Assembly: GCA_947177165.1 (NCBI GenBank)
Contig: CAMWTP010000004.1
Coordinates: forward strand, 78,636 to 142,635
Origin: an uncultured Lachnospiraceae bacterium
GTDB lineage: Bacteria; Bacillota; Clostridia; Lachnospirales; Lachnospiraceae
Reading direction: 5' to 3'
DNA length: 64,000 nt
In this document: in pieces, positions 18,001 through 25,861 of the stretch
Position numbering within the stretch: the first letter of the stretch is position 1
How the letters are laid out: every line of letters starts with the position of its first letter
Notes under the pieces: generated by a model
Told to the model about the DNA's origin: nothing
Databases searched by the model: none
Seen by the model: the letters and a program-made list of their open reading frames with translations, nothing else
Made by a program: the position numbers and the translations under genes

Positions 18001-18624
18001 AAATGTGCGGATGGACTCAACTTCATCCCCCCACAGTTCAATGCGGACAGGGTTCTCCGCGGTCAGGTCAAAGATGTCCACGATTCCCCCGCGTATTGAG
18101 AACTGCCCCGGCGCTTCCACCTGATAATTTTTCTCATATCCCATCGCGACAAGCTTCCGCGCAAGCGCCCGTTCCTCGACTATGCTGTCTTTCCCAATGC
18201 AGATGATATTGTCCTCCAGCACGGATAGCGGTATCTGGTGCGCCATCAGGGCAGCAAAAGTCGTGACAATCGTGACAGGATTGCCCTTCGGGCTGACCTC
18301 AAGCAGCTTTCGCTGTACTTCGATCCTTTCTTTTACAAGCTGATTGCCGTGCACATCCGCCTGATAGAAAATCAAATCTTTTGCCGGATAAAAATACGAC
18401 TCGCGGCAGTAGAGACGGCAGTCCTCCAGAAGCTCCCTCGCCTTGATATCGCTGTAGGTCACGATCAGCTTCACGTCGTAACCCTTATCTGTGCCAAATA
18501 CCATATGAAGCTTCTGGGAATCCACACAGCCGCTTACGCTCGCCATTCCGCCCTTTTTGTCCAGTGCTTCTGTAATCCCTTCATACTCGCCAAGCTCCCT
18601 GAGCGGTGCCAATAACGTGTTCAC
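15076..18624 (-). CDS. mfd: Transcription-repair coupling factor
   Basis: 1182 aa, normal length. Mfd removes RNA polymerase stalled at DNA lesions and recruits UvrA. Seen: UvrB-like N-terminal domains (about 1-330), the RNA-polymerase interaction domain of CarD type (about 505-575, DYVVHENHGLGVYKGIEK), a RecG-like SF2 motor with Walker A GDVGYGKTE (659-667) and DEEQ (760-763), the TRG motif region (ETGLDISNVN), and the C-terminal UvrA-masking domain (about 1030-1160). It starts with GTG after GGAGG. The upstream neighbour is pth, 68 nt away, the common clostridial order. Confidence 0.96.
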   Translation of the reverse strand: MNTLLAPLRELGEYEGITEALDKKGGMASVSGCVDSQKLHMVFGTDKGYDVKLIVTYSDIKARELLEDCRLYCRESYFYPAKDLIFYQADVHGNQLVKERIEVQRKLLEVSPKGNPVTIVTTFAALMAHQIPLSVLEDNIICIGKDSIVEERALARKLVAMGYEKNYQVEAPGQFSIRGGIVDIFDLTAENPVRIELWGDEVESIRTFDVLSQRSIEENMTQVSVYPAAELILSQSVLDRGFHKIEQDCKAQAKRFREQTKPEEAHRLETAVRDLREQVMQFQSLVNLDSYINYFYEETISFMDFFKNRRCCIYLDEPLRIEEHARAVELEFRESMTNRVEKGYILPRQMDVLFSVQEAMAKLEDQRILALSTMEFKGFGIKFANRFAVNTRNISSYNNSFAELVKDLNHFKKQGYRVLLLSASATRAKRLAADLMDEGLLAFYSEDPDRVLQPGEIMTYHGSVLKGYEYPLLKFVVISETDIFGKQQRRKKKKTYEGQKIQNFSDLKVGDYVVHENHGLGVYKGIEKVEVDKVVKDYIKIEYRDGGNLYVLATGLDVIQKYASSDAAKKPKLNKLGTQEWVKTKSRVKSAVNEIAKDLVELYAVRQQKQGFVFSKDTVWQQEFEEMFPFEETGDQLLAIEATKSDMESPRIMDRLICGDVGYGKTEIAIRAAFKAVQDGKQVAYLVPTTILAQQHYNTFLQRMKDFPVNVEMMSRFRTAGEVKKTIEGLKKGLVDIVIGTHRLLSADVQYKDLGLLIVDEEQRFGVRHKEKIKQVKEDVDVLTLTATPIPRTLHMSLVGIRDMSVLEEAPGERQPIQTYVMEYNEEMVREAIVRELSRQGQVYYVYNHINNIEEITNQVARLVPEAVVAFAHGQMKEHELEKIMFQFIGNEIDVLVSTTIIETGLDISNVNTMIIHDSDAMGLSQLYQLRGRVGRSNRTSYAFLMYKKDKMLKEVAEKRLQAIREFTDLGSGFKIAMRDLEIRGAGNLLGERQHGHMEAVGYDLYCKMLNEAVRTLKGTKKVDTDFGTYVDMDVDAFIPPEYIVNEVQKLDIYKRIASLESAAECDDMRKELKDRFGNVPKSVENLIQISLIRVTAHKRYVTEIKGKVGQVTFFMEPYAPVRVERLPDLMAKYKGVLEFSAKGTPNFVLKYKKYGLIEKEAELMMAHTGKLLEDMTVLYDA

Positions 18625-18692
18625 AATTGGTTGTCCTCCATATCTATATCCATAATATTGATACTTTTCATTTTATAGCGCTGCATTGCATT

Positions 18693-19283
18693 CTACGGCG
18701 CTGCATCTTTCGGATTCTTTTTCACATTATATTTGTTCATCGCCATATCAACCTCGTCCTCGAGCATCATGTTCACTGCGCCATCCACTTTCCCGAGACT
18801 GTCCTTCATCACTTCCAGCTCTTCTTTGCTGAAATGGCCGAGCACATAGTCCGCCAGATCGTAACCTTTTGGCTTCTCACCGACACCGATCTTGATGCGC
18901 AGAAATGTGTCGTCTCCCAGATTTGCGATAATGTTCTTGATGCCATTGTGACCACCGGCACTGCCTTTTTTGCGGACGCGCAGCTGCCCGACATCAAGGC
19001 TGACATCGTCGTAGATCACAATCAGCTCGCTCGCCGCATCCGCCTTGTAATAATCTATGACAGCCTTTATCGCCTCACCACTCAGATTCATATATGTTAA
19101 AGGTTTCACAAGCACTACCTTTGTGCCATTGATTGTACCTTTTCCGATCAGTGCCCTGTGTTTGCAGTCCATCACACTGATGTTGTACTTGTCCGCGAGC
19201 GCGTCGATCGCCATAAAACCGATATTGTGTCTCGTATTCTCGTATTCCCTTGTGGGGTTTCCCAGTCCTGCTATGATAACCAT
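18693..19283 (-). CDS. pth: Peptidyl-tRNA hydrolase
   Basis: 196 aa from the ATG at 19283, preceded by AGGAGAG. It frees tRNA from peptidyl-tRNA dropped by ribosomes. The motifs GLGNPTREYENTRHNIGF (Asn10 and His20 of the active site), DDVSLDVGQLRVRKKGSAGGHNG (Asp93-type residue) are intact. The reading frame is open for another 65 codons upstream with a strongly charged Lys/Glu/Ser/Thr-rich sequence; this lacks Pth homology and a ribosome site, so it is left out of the gene. Lies upstream of mfd, likely co-transcribed. Confidence 0.93.
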   Translation of the reverse strand: MVIIAGLGNPTREYENTRHNIGFMAIDALADKYNISVMDCKHRALIGKGTINGTKVVLVKPLTYMNLSGEAIKAVIDYYKADAASELIVIYDDVSLDVGQLRVRKKGSAGGHNGIKNIIANLGDDTFLRIKIGVGEKPKGYDLADYVLGHFSKEELEVMKDSLGKVDGAVNMMLEDEVDMAMNKYNVKKNPKDAAP

Positions 19284-19497
19284 CTTTTTCTCTCCTGTCT
19301 CAATCTCTTCTGTCCTGCTTTCTTCGTCTTTTCTTCCTTCTGTTTTATATGTTTTACTTTTATGCTTTTCTGCGCTATGTTCTTCTGTGCTGCTTTCCCC
19401 TGTCTTTTTCCTTGTGCTGTCCTGGAACGGCACAAGCCGTTTAAATCTGTTTCTTAACCACTGCATACTCGTCCCCATTTCTATAATAAGGAACTGT

Positions 19498-19638
19498 TCA
19501 GTTCCTGGAACAATTCTTATACTGTCCCTCCATCAGCCGCACCATGTCATCCTCGCCCATGCTGGCTTCACAGTAATAACCCTCGTCTTCCTCGTCATAA
19601 ATATTATATGCACAAGTATCGCAATTTGAACTTCCCAT
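19498..19638 (-). CDS. Small Cys-rich acidic protein (DUF6472-like)
   Basis: 46 aa, beginning MGSSNCDTCAYNIYD; an alternative in-frame ATG lies 9 nt upstream at 19647, with GGAGG only 2 nt away from it, so the later start is preferred. Four Cys (CDTC, YYC, NC) and many acidic residues suggest a small metal-binding or zinc-ribbon-like protein. Such short proteins (DUF6472 type) are widespread in Lachnospiraceae, and no function is known. The 297-nt gap on its right contains only the spoVG terminator and a probable promoter. Confidence 0.65.
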   Translation of the reverse strand: MGSSNCDTCAYNIYDEEDEGYYCEASMGEDDMVRLMEGQYKNCSRN

Positions 19639-19875
19639 TTTATCCATTTCCTCCGCAAATATTACGAACCATTTTTCATTTCTGCCTGTGTCAAAAACCT
19701 TCAAACGCTGAATATCAGCATACCACACATACGATCTCCTTTCAAGCCGAACATCGAAAGATTCGGCAGCGCAAATGGCGACAGGTTTTCATTCCTCAAT
19801 CACAACCTGACAGACTTTTCCGATACTTCTCCCCCTTTCTGGATAAGGAGATTGTCCGCATGGAGCCGTGCATTG

Positions 19876-19909
19876 AAAAAAGCCACCCGCTATGAACGGA
19901 TGGCTTTTT
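19876..19909 (-). terminator. Terminator of spoVG
   Basis: AAAAAGCCA(T)CCG pairs with CGG(G)TGGCTTTTT, with a 7-nt loop, read on the minus strand just after the spoVG stop codon. Confidence 0.8.
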
Positions 19910-19935
19910 ACCCACATTTTTTATACAATAATACT

Positions 19936-20217
19936 CTAAGAAACTGCTTCCTCGTCCGGCTCTAAAAGTGCCTTCTCATAGCTTTCAAGAATTGTCTTCT
20001 GAATTGTGTCTCTTGTGTTAGAATTGATCGGATGAGCGATATCTCTGTACTCACCATCTGCAGATTTCTTGCTTGGCATCGCGATGAAAAGACCCTTTTC
20101 ACCCTCGATGACCTTGATGTCATGAACCACAAATTCATCATCAAGTGTAATAGAAACTACTGCTTTCATTTTTCCCTCTTTTGTGATTTTTCGAACGCGA
20201 ACATCTGTTATTCTCAT
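19936..20217 (-). CDS. spoVG: Regulator SpoVG
   Basis: 93 aa from the ATG at 20217, which follows GGGGGAC; the upstream ATG at 20238 has no ribosome site. The protein is typical: [11 protein letters not shown] at the start, a [22 protein letters not shown] core and [12 protein letters not shown]. SpoVG is a small DNA/RNA-binding regulator affecting septation in sporulation and, in other Firmicutes, capsule and virulence. It follows glgD by 39 nt on the same strand, so it may be made from a glgC-glgD-spoVG message as well as its own. Confidence 0.93.
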   Translation of the reverse strand: MRITDVRVRKITKEGKMKAVVSITLDDEFVVHDIKVIEGEKGLFIAMPSKKSADGEYRDIAHPINSNTRDTIQKTILESYEKALLEPDEEAVS

Positions 20218-20256
20218 TCTTTTGTCCCCCTTTTGCAAGTCGTTAATTACTTTTTG

Positions 20257-21375
20257 TTATAAAACATACCTCTCATTTTTCTCTACCACAACTTTAATGC
20301 CGGTCTCCCCGACGTGGTGTGAGTTTGCTCGAATAGTATCGCGGCTTTCTACTATACAATTTTCAATGTGGGTGTTATCGCCTAGATACACATCATTTAA
20401 AATGATGGAGTTTTTAATGGTGCAATTGTTGCCGACAAAAACCTCCTTGAACAGGATGGAATTTTCCACCGTTCCATTTACAATACATCCGCTGGAGATC
20501 AGGCTGTTTCGAACCTGTGCTCCCGGATTGTACTTTGCGGGCGGTAAGTCGTCAACTTTGGAATACACGTCAGGATACTGCTTGAAGAAATAATCGCGGA
20601 TATCTTTCTTGAGGAAATCCATGTTCGTGCCATAGTAATCCTCGACCGTCGCGATATTTCTCCAGTAAGACTCGATCTTGTAACCGTATATCCGCTTCAC
20701 ATCTTTATAGCGTATAAGGATGTCCTGCACGAGATCGTGCCTTCCCTCCTCGGCGCTCTTCTCAATCAGTTCGATGAGCTGTCTGCGTCTGATCACATAG
20801 ATGCCGCACGACACGGTCTTTGACCGCGCCACCATGGGCTTCTCCTCGAACTCTTCGATCCGTCCGTCGTCATTCATCCTGACAACGCCGTACCGGTCCA
20901 CATCCGCATCCTCCGGCATCTCCTTCACAACGACTGTGATGTCCGCCTTCTTTGCGATGTGATATTCCAACACTTTATTGTAATCCATCTTGTAGACACA
21001 ATCGCCTGTGGCGATGACTACATACGGTTCATGACTTCTTTTTAAAAATAAGAGATTCTGGTAAATACTGTCCGCGGTTCCCTGATACCAGTTGCTGTTT
21101 TCGGGTGTAACTGTCGGCGTAAATGTATACAGACCTCCCTGTTTACGTCCGAAATCCCACCACTTTGATGAACTCAGATGCTCATGAAGACTTCTCGAAT
21201 TATACTGCGTAATCACCGCAACTTTCTGAATGTGTGAGTTGGACATATTACTCAATACGAAATCAATACTTCTATAACTGCCTGCAATCGGCATCGCTGA
21301 AATCGCTCTCTTATGGGAAAGTGCTCCCATCTTCCTGCTGTTTCCACCAGCTAATACAATTCCTAATGCTCTCAT
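20257..21375 (-). CDS. glgD: ADP-glucose pyrophosphorylase regulatory subunit GlgD
   Basis: 372 aa. Homologous to GlgC along its length, with an N-terminal nucleotidyltransferase domain and a C-terminal left-handed beta-helix (hexapeptide repeats about residues 285-360). The glycine-rich loop is degenerate (GGNSRKMGALSHKRA in place of the GGxGxRLxxLTxxRAKPAV form), as in the GlgD subunits that are poorly active alone and tune GlgC in a mixed tetramer. It lies 53 nt after glgC, with an ATG after GGAGATATAGA. Makes ADP-glucose for glycogen synthesis. Confidence 0.93.
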   Translation of the reverse strand: MRALGIVLAGGNSRKMGALSHKRAISAMPIAGSYRSIDFVLSNMSNSHIQKVAVITQYNSRSLHEHLSSSKWWDFGRKQGGLYTFTPTVTPENSNWYQGTADSIYQNLLFLKRSHEPYVVIATGDCVYKMDYNKVLEYHIAKKADITVVVKEMPEDADVDRYGVVRMNDDGRIEEFEEKPMVARSKTVSCGIYVIRRRQLIELIEKSAEEGRHDLVQDILIRYKDVKRIYGYKIESYWRNIATVEDYYGTNMDFLKKDIRDYFFKQYPDVYSKVDDLPPAKYNPGAQVRNSLISSGCIVNGTVENSILFKEVFVGNNCTIKNSIILNDVYLGDNTHIENCIVESRDTIRANSHHVGETGIKVVVEKNERYVL

Positions 21376-21428
21376 TCTATATCTCCATTCTTAATTATAC
21401 CAGCGAATTTGAGCGCATGCTCAAACTT

Positions 21429-22697
21429 TTAATCCCCCACCTTTATCAATGTCTTGCCGCTGTCCAGCACACCATTTGGATAATCGGAAGCCACAGTCTC
21501 CCCAAAAATAACTGTATTCTTACCGATCTTAACATTGGCGGGAACGATCGATTTCTCACCGATAGTGACAAGCCCGCTATTATAAATGTCCGGTCTGGTA
21601 TCGTTCTCCTTCTCAGAAAGTGTGCCGAGCTGCGTCTCGCTGCCCACTTGGGAATACTCGTCTATGATTGCCTTCTCAACTGTGCACCGGTCTCCAATCT
21701 GTGTCTGGTTCATGATAATGGAATTGCGCACAACAGTTCCCTCCCCGATGACAACACCGCAGCCGATAACCGAATTGTATACTTGTCCATAAATTTCCGA
21801 GCCCTCACCGATGATACTGCGCTCAACGACACTGTCAGCAGCGATATACTGGGGTGGCAGAACCTCGCTCTTCGTGTAAATCTTCCAATATTCCTCATAG
21901 AGGTTAAACTCCGGTACGATGTCGATCAGCTCCATGTTTGCTTCCCAGTAAGAGCTCAGTGTACCGACATCTTTCCAGTATCCGTTAAACTCGTAGGAGT
22001 ACATCGGGCAGCCTTTCTCATGGCAGTACGGAATGACATGCTTCCCAAAATCAAGCGCAGGCTGGTCTGCTTTGGCGATCAGCGCCTCTTTGAGTGTTTT
22101 CCAATTAAATATGTAAATTCCCATGGAAGCCAGATTGCTTCTCGGGTTCTCCGGTTTCTCTTCAAAGTCGATAATCTTCTTATTCTCATCTGTGATGACG
22201 ATGCCGAATCGTTTCGCTTCCTCAAGCGGAACCGGCATGGACGCGATCGTCACTTCCGAGCCGCTCTCCTTGTGGAAGTCGAGCATCACTTCGTAATCCA
22301 TCTTGTAGATATGGTCTCCCGAGAGAATCAGCACATAGTCCGGATTGTAGTTCTCCATATACTCAAGATTCTGAAAAATGGCATTGGCTGTTCCAGTGTA
22401 CCACTCACTCTCACTGCTCTTCTCATAAGGCGGCAATACAGTCACACCGCCGACATTCCGGTCCAGATCCCAGGGAATACCGATACCGATATGTGTATTC
22501 AGCTTCAACGGCTGATACTGTGTGAGCACTCCGACTGTGTCAATACCGGAATTAATACAATTGCTCAGCGGGAAATCAATGATGCGGTATTTCCCTCCAA
22601 AAGCAACAGCCGGTTTTGCCATTTTCGATGTCAGGACACCCAGTCTCGAACCCTGCCCACCTGCTAAAAGCATGGCAATCATTTCTTTTTTAATCAT
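21429..22697 (-). CDS. glgC: ADP-glucose pyrophosphorylase catalytic subunit GlgC
   Basis: 422 aa; joins glucose-1-phosphate and ATP to ADP-glucose and pyrophosphate. The active loop [19 protein letters not shown] (residues 13-31) is complete, as is the [14 protein letters not shown] motif, the GTANAIFQN and [15 protein letters not shown] (metal-binding Asp) stretches, and a C-terminal beta-helix. First gene of glgC-glgD, with spoVG behind. A 7-bp inverted repeat (22780-22800) lies at the expected -35 region of its promoter. The pullulanase 16 kb away may feed on the same storage polymer type but is extracellular. Confidence 0.95.
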   Translation of the reverse strand: MIKKEMIAMLLAGGQGSRLGVLTSKMAKPAVAFGGKYRIIDFPLSNCINSGIDTVGVLTQYQPLKLNTHIGIGIPWDLDRNVGGVTVLPPYEKSSESEWYTGTANAIFQNLEYMENYNPDYVLILSGDHIYKMDYEVMLDFHKESGSEVTIASMPVPLEEAKRFGIVITDENKKIIDFEEKPENPRSNLASMGIYIFNWKTLKEALIAKADQPALDFGKHVIPYCHEKGCPMYSYEFNGYWKDVGTLSSYWEANMELIDIVPEFNLYEEYWKIYTKSEVLPPQYIAADSVVERSIIGEGSEIYGQVYNSVIGCGVVIGEGTVVRNSIIMNQTQIGDRCTVEKAIIDEYSQVGSETQLGTLSEKENDTRPDIYNSGLVTIGEKSIVPANVKIGKNTVIFGETVASDYPNGVLDSGKTLIKVGD

Positions 22698-22779
22698 GTT
22701 GTCACCCCTACTTACATAATAATGGGTTCCGCGAATTTCCGCATATAACAGACCCTAATTCATTATAGCATACATTTTC

Positions 22780-22800
22780 GTTAAAGGGAACAACTTTAAC
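22780..22800. promoter_or_regulatory. Perfect inverted repeat in the glgC-murC divergent region
   Basis: GTTAAAG and CTTTAAC, 7 nt apart, just upstream of a minus-strand TATAAT (about 22763-22768) that can serve glgC. Placement suggests an operator or an activator site. The remaining part of the 264-bp gap carries the murC promoter region, where no good -35 was seen. Confidence 0.4.
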
Positions 22801-22961
22801 AACCAAATTTTATTTCCTATAACTATGGAAAAGTTCGTCTCTGAGGTGTATATTAATAGTGGTATCACAATAAAATGAAACATATATACATTACCGCTTA
22901 CAACCATCGCTGTTTCAAAACATGTGGTCTGCAATAAATTAACAGGAAGGAACATCAAATC

Positions 22962-24341
22962 ATGTATCAGATAAATTTCAACAACCCTGTCCGTGTACAT
23001 TTCATCGGCATTGGAGGGATCAGCATGTCCGGTCTTGCCCAGATTTTAATTGAGGCCGGCTTTACAGTCAGCGGTTCAGACGCAAAGAAATCTCCGCTCA
23101 CGCAGCATCTCGTCTCCATGGGCGCCAGGATCAGCTATCCCCAGATGGCAAGCAATATCGACAGCTCCATCGACCTTGTGGTGTATACCGCCGCCATCGC
23201 GCACGACAATCCGGAATTTGCCGCTGCTGAAAGACAGCAGATTCCGCTCATGACGCGCGCCGACCTGCTCGGTCAGATCATGAAAAACTACAAGATGCCT
23301 ATCGCAGTCAGCGGCACACACGGAAAGACAACCACCACTTCCATGATATCCGAGGTGCTTCTTGCCGCAGACGCTGATCCCACCCTGTCCATCGGCGGAA
23401 TCTTAAAGTCCATCGGCGGCAACATCCGTGTCGGCCGGTCGGACTATTTTGTGACGGAGGCGTGCGAGTACACGAACTCCTTTTTGAGCTTCTTCCCCCG
23501 CATCAGCATCATCCTTAATATAGAAGAAGACCATATGGACTTTTTCAAAGATATCGACGATATCCGCCGCTCTTTTCAAAGATTCGCCGAGATTCTTCCC
23601 GATGACGGCTGTCTGATCATCAACAGCGGAATCGACCATGTCGAACAGCTTGTCGAAGGGCTTCGCTGCAGGATTATCACGTTCGGCGCAGATGCCTCCG
23701 CCGATTACAGTTTTGCCGATGCCGTCTACGATAAGCTTGGACGCGCTTCTTACACGCTTGTCAAAAAAGGCCAGGAATGCGGCACTGTCCGACTCGGCGT
23801 TGTCGGCGAGCACAATATCCTGAACTCTCTGTCCGTCATCGCCCTGATGGATATTCTCGGTTTTGACTCTGACACGGTACATAATGCCCTGTCCGCTTTC
23901 GCCGGCACAGAAAGACGTTTCGAGCGCAAGGGCGAAGTCGCCGGCATCACGATTCTCGACGACTATGCACACCACCCGACGGAGATCACCGCCACGCTGA
24001 AAGCTGCCGCAAACTATCCGCACAATACATTGTGGTGCGTGTTCCAGCCACACACCTACACGCGCACAAAGGCGTTTTTGAAGGATTTTGCGAAAGCGCT
24101 TTCGCTCGCGGACAAAGTGATCCTGACAGACATCTATGCCGCGCGGGAGAAAAATACAATCGGTATCAGCTCTGGAGACCTGCTCGCCGAACTGGAAAAG
24201 ACAGGCACAGAATGCTACTATTTCCAAAGTTTTGACGAAATAGAAAATTTTTTATTAAAAAATTGTATCAACGGCGATTTGTTGATAACTATGGGCGCCG
24301 GAGACGTCGTAAAAATCGGTGAAAATCTGCTCGGAATATAA
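22962..24341 (+). CDS. murC: UDP-N-acetylmuramate--L-alanine ligase
   Basis: 459 aa, typical. Adds L-Ala to UDP-MurNAc in the cytoplasm, the first step of the peptidoglycan stem peptide. Seen: Rossmann start HFIGIGGISMSGLAQIL (about residues 11-27), ATP loop SGTHGKTTTTSM (about 116-127), the EACEYTNSFL metal/substrate motif, and DDYAHHPTEI in the C-terminal Mur domain. Start ATG after AGGAAGGAACATC. The stop codon ends at the first of the tandem DnaA boxes that precede dnaD. A single-gene unit read in the same direction as dnaD-dnaC-prs. Confidence 0.96.
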   Translation: MYQINFNNPVRVHFIGIGGISMSGLAQILIEAGFTVSGSDAKKSPLTQHLVSMGARISYPQMASNIDSSIDLVVYTAAIAHDNPEFAAAERQQIPLMTRADLLGQIMKNYKMPIAVSGTHGKTTTTSMISEVLLAADADPTLSIGGILKSIGGNIRVGRSDYFVTEACEYTNSFLSFFPRISIILNIEEDHMDFFKDIDDIRRSFQRFAEILPDDGCLIINSGIDHVEQLVEGLRCRIITFGADASADYSFADAVYDKLGRASYTLVKKGQECGTVRLGVVGEHNILNSLSVIALMDILGFDSDTVHNALSAFAGTERRFERKGEVAGITILDDYAHHPTEITATLKAAANYPHNTLWCVFQPHTYTRTKAFLKDFAKALSLADKVILTDIYAAREKNTIGISSGDLLAELEKTGTECYYFQSFDEIENFLLKNCINGDLLITMGAGDVVKIGENLLGI

Positions 24342-24536
24342 TTATCCACATTATCCACATTTTTTTGTGACCAAATCGTCAAAAAAGGGTGTGGATATTT
24401 TTTGCTTTCATCCACATCATGCATGATAAAAATTCACATGTTACCTTTGTTGTTTCACAAGGAATCAGGACTCTGCCGCACTTGGATATCCACATTATCC
24501 ACAGTATCCACATTACCCAAGAATCCAGTATTCACA
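24342..24536. promoter_or_regulatory. Cluster of DnaA boxes upstream of dnaD-dnaC
   Basis: Perfect TTATCCACA at 24342-24350, 24351-24359 and 24495-24503. One-mismatch copies at 24390-24398 (minus), 24408-24416, 24486-24494 and 24504-24512, and a weaker one at 24528-24536. Two groups are head-to-tail with no spacing: two boxes at 24342-24359 and three at 24486-24512, an exact 9-bp period. This fills most of the 322-bp gap before dnaD (24342-24663). No dnaA or dnaN gene is in the window, so this is more likely a DnaA-regulated promoter region or titration site than the chromosomal origin. Confidence 0.8.
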
Positions 24537-24663
24537 AGGGGTTGAGCGGTGTCGGGGGCTTGCTTTTTTTTCCAGGTGTGCTACAATACACTTACCTTAC
24601 AGATGCCGGTGTCTCCCACGCCGGATCGCTACTAAGGAATTTCTAACCGGACGGAGGTTAATT

Positions 24664-25821
24664 ATGAATCGTGTCAATATTTATCGGGCTGCCACAAATG
24701 ACCAGACAAGCATTTCCAACTTATTCATTGACGAATATATGGCAGACGCCAACGACGCACAGCTCAAGATCTATCTTTTTCTGATCCGCATGATGAACGC
24801 GAATCTCCCAACAAGCGTAACCGATATTGCGGACAAGTTTAACTATACAGAAAAAGACGTGCTCAGGTCGCTGACGTACTGGGAGTCCAGACAGCTTCTG
24901 GCACTTGACTTCGACGCGGCTCACAACCTGTCCGGAATCAGGGTACTTTCCCTTGAAACTTACGAGGCGCCCAGAACGGCTCCCCGTATCACCCCGGTCT
25001 TATCTTTTATAAGACCGGCCTCCATGCAGACGGGCATGACTGCCAGAGCCGGATCGGCTCCGCTGGCTGCGAATCGTACTGTCGCAGCCATGGGCAGCCA
25101 GCCCGCAAATGGAAAACTTAACAGCGGCACGATTGCAAGACCGGACTATTCCCTTGACGAGCTCAAAAGCTTCAAGAGCAACGAAGATATTGAACAGCTG
25201 CTGATGGTCACAGAACAGTATGTCGCAAGACCGCTGACGCGCAGCGATATGGAGACTATTCTCTTTCTATATGACAGACTTGATTTCTCGACAGACCTGA
25301 TCGACTATCTGGTGCAGCACTGTGTAGAGCGCGGCAAAAAAGATTTCCGGTACATGGAAAAAGTCGCTTTGGCGTGGCATGAGCAGGGCATCACTTCACC
25401 GACTGATGCGCAGAATGCTTCACGCAAGTATGACAAAGCGGTCTACACGATCATGAAGTCGCTCGGCAAGAACACAAATCCGGCTCCAAAAGAGCTTGAG
25501 TACATAAACAAATGGACGAAGGAATACGGCTTTCTGCTGGATGTGATCCAGGAAGCCTGCGACAAGACTGTCATGACGACGGACAGCCACCGCTTCGCGT
25601 ACGCGGACGGTATCCTCACCAAGTGGTATCAGGCAGGCGTCCATCACAAGGCTGACATTCCGGCGGCTGACGCGGCGTACAGGCGCGTTTCCCCCAATGC
25701 GGACAAGCCCCGCAAAATGAATACTAAAAACGATAATATCGTAACTAAGAATAAATTCAACAATTTCGCACAGAATACCTACGACTTCGATGAGTTAGAG
25801 CAAAATATACTGAGCAACTAA
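24664..25821 (+). CDS. dnaD: DnaD/DnaB-domain primosome protein
   Basis: 385 aa. N-terminal winged-helix part (about 1-100, with TSVTDIADKFNYTEKDVLRSLTYWE), a low-complexity linker (about 105-160), then two DnaD/DnaB2 domains (about 165-235 and 250-330). The second has the family signature YADGILTKWYQAGV (YxxxIxxxW). In low-GC Gram-positives such proteins remodel the origin and bring in the helicase loader. GGAGG precedes the ATG. It is followed by dnaC with 1 nt between the stop and an open ATG, so the two work together. A perfect 10-bp hairpin lies in the linker coding part (24994-25018). Confidence 0.9.
   Translation: MNRVNIYRAATNDQTSISNLFIDEYMADANDAQLKIYLFLIRMMNANLPTSVTDIADKFNYTEKDVLRSLTYWESRQLLALDFDAAHNLSGIRVLSLETYEAPRTAPRITPVLSFIRPASMQTGMTARAGSAPLAANRTVAAMGSQPANGKLNSGTIARPDYSLDELKSFKSNEDIEQLLMVTEQYVARPLTRSDMETILFLYDRLDFSTDLIDYLVQHCVERGKKDFRYMEKVALAWHEQGITSPTDAQNASRKYDKAVYTIMKSLGKNTNPAPKELEYINKWTKEYGFLLDVIQEACDKTVMTTDSHRFAYADGILTKWYQAGVHHKADIPAADAAYRRVSPNADKPRKMNTKNDNIVTKNKFNNFAQNTYDFDELEQNILSN
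24994..25018 (+). repeat. Intragenic perfect hairpin in dnaD
   Basis: CCGGTCTTAT and ATAAGACCGG with a 5-nt loop, in the linker-coding segment of dnaD. No T-run follows. Confidence 0.5.
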
Positions 25822-25861
25822 AATGCGCAGCCATTCCGAAAACAGAAGAGGTAATATACAG

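Noticed and set aside
19608..19895. 95-codon plus-strand frame between spoVG and the small Cys-rich gene
   Set aside because: It is antisense to the small Cys-rich gene and runs through the spoVG terminator; no ribosome site.
21234..22667. Very long plus-strand open frame (477 codons) across glgC-glgD
   Set aside because: It is antisense to two well-conserved genes with full motifs, has no ribosome site, and its translation looks like no protein family.
23403..24227. Open frame antisense to murC (274 codons)
   Set aside because: A mirror of murC codon use; composition is rich in His, Arg and Cys without domains.
24389..24646. 85-codon frame between murC and dnaD
   Set aside because: It covers the DnaA-box arrays; residues such as repeated IHI come from the repeats and no ribosome site precedes it.
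24342..24663. Chromosomal origin oriC
   Set aside because: DnaA boxes are dense, but dnaA, dnaN, recF and rpmH are missing, and no clear AT-rich unwinding element follows the boxes.
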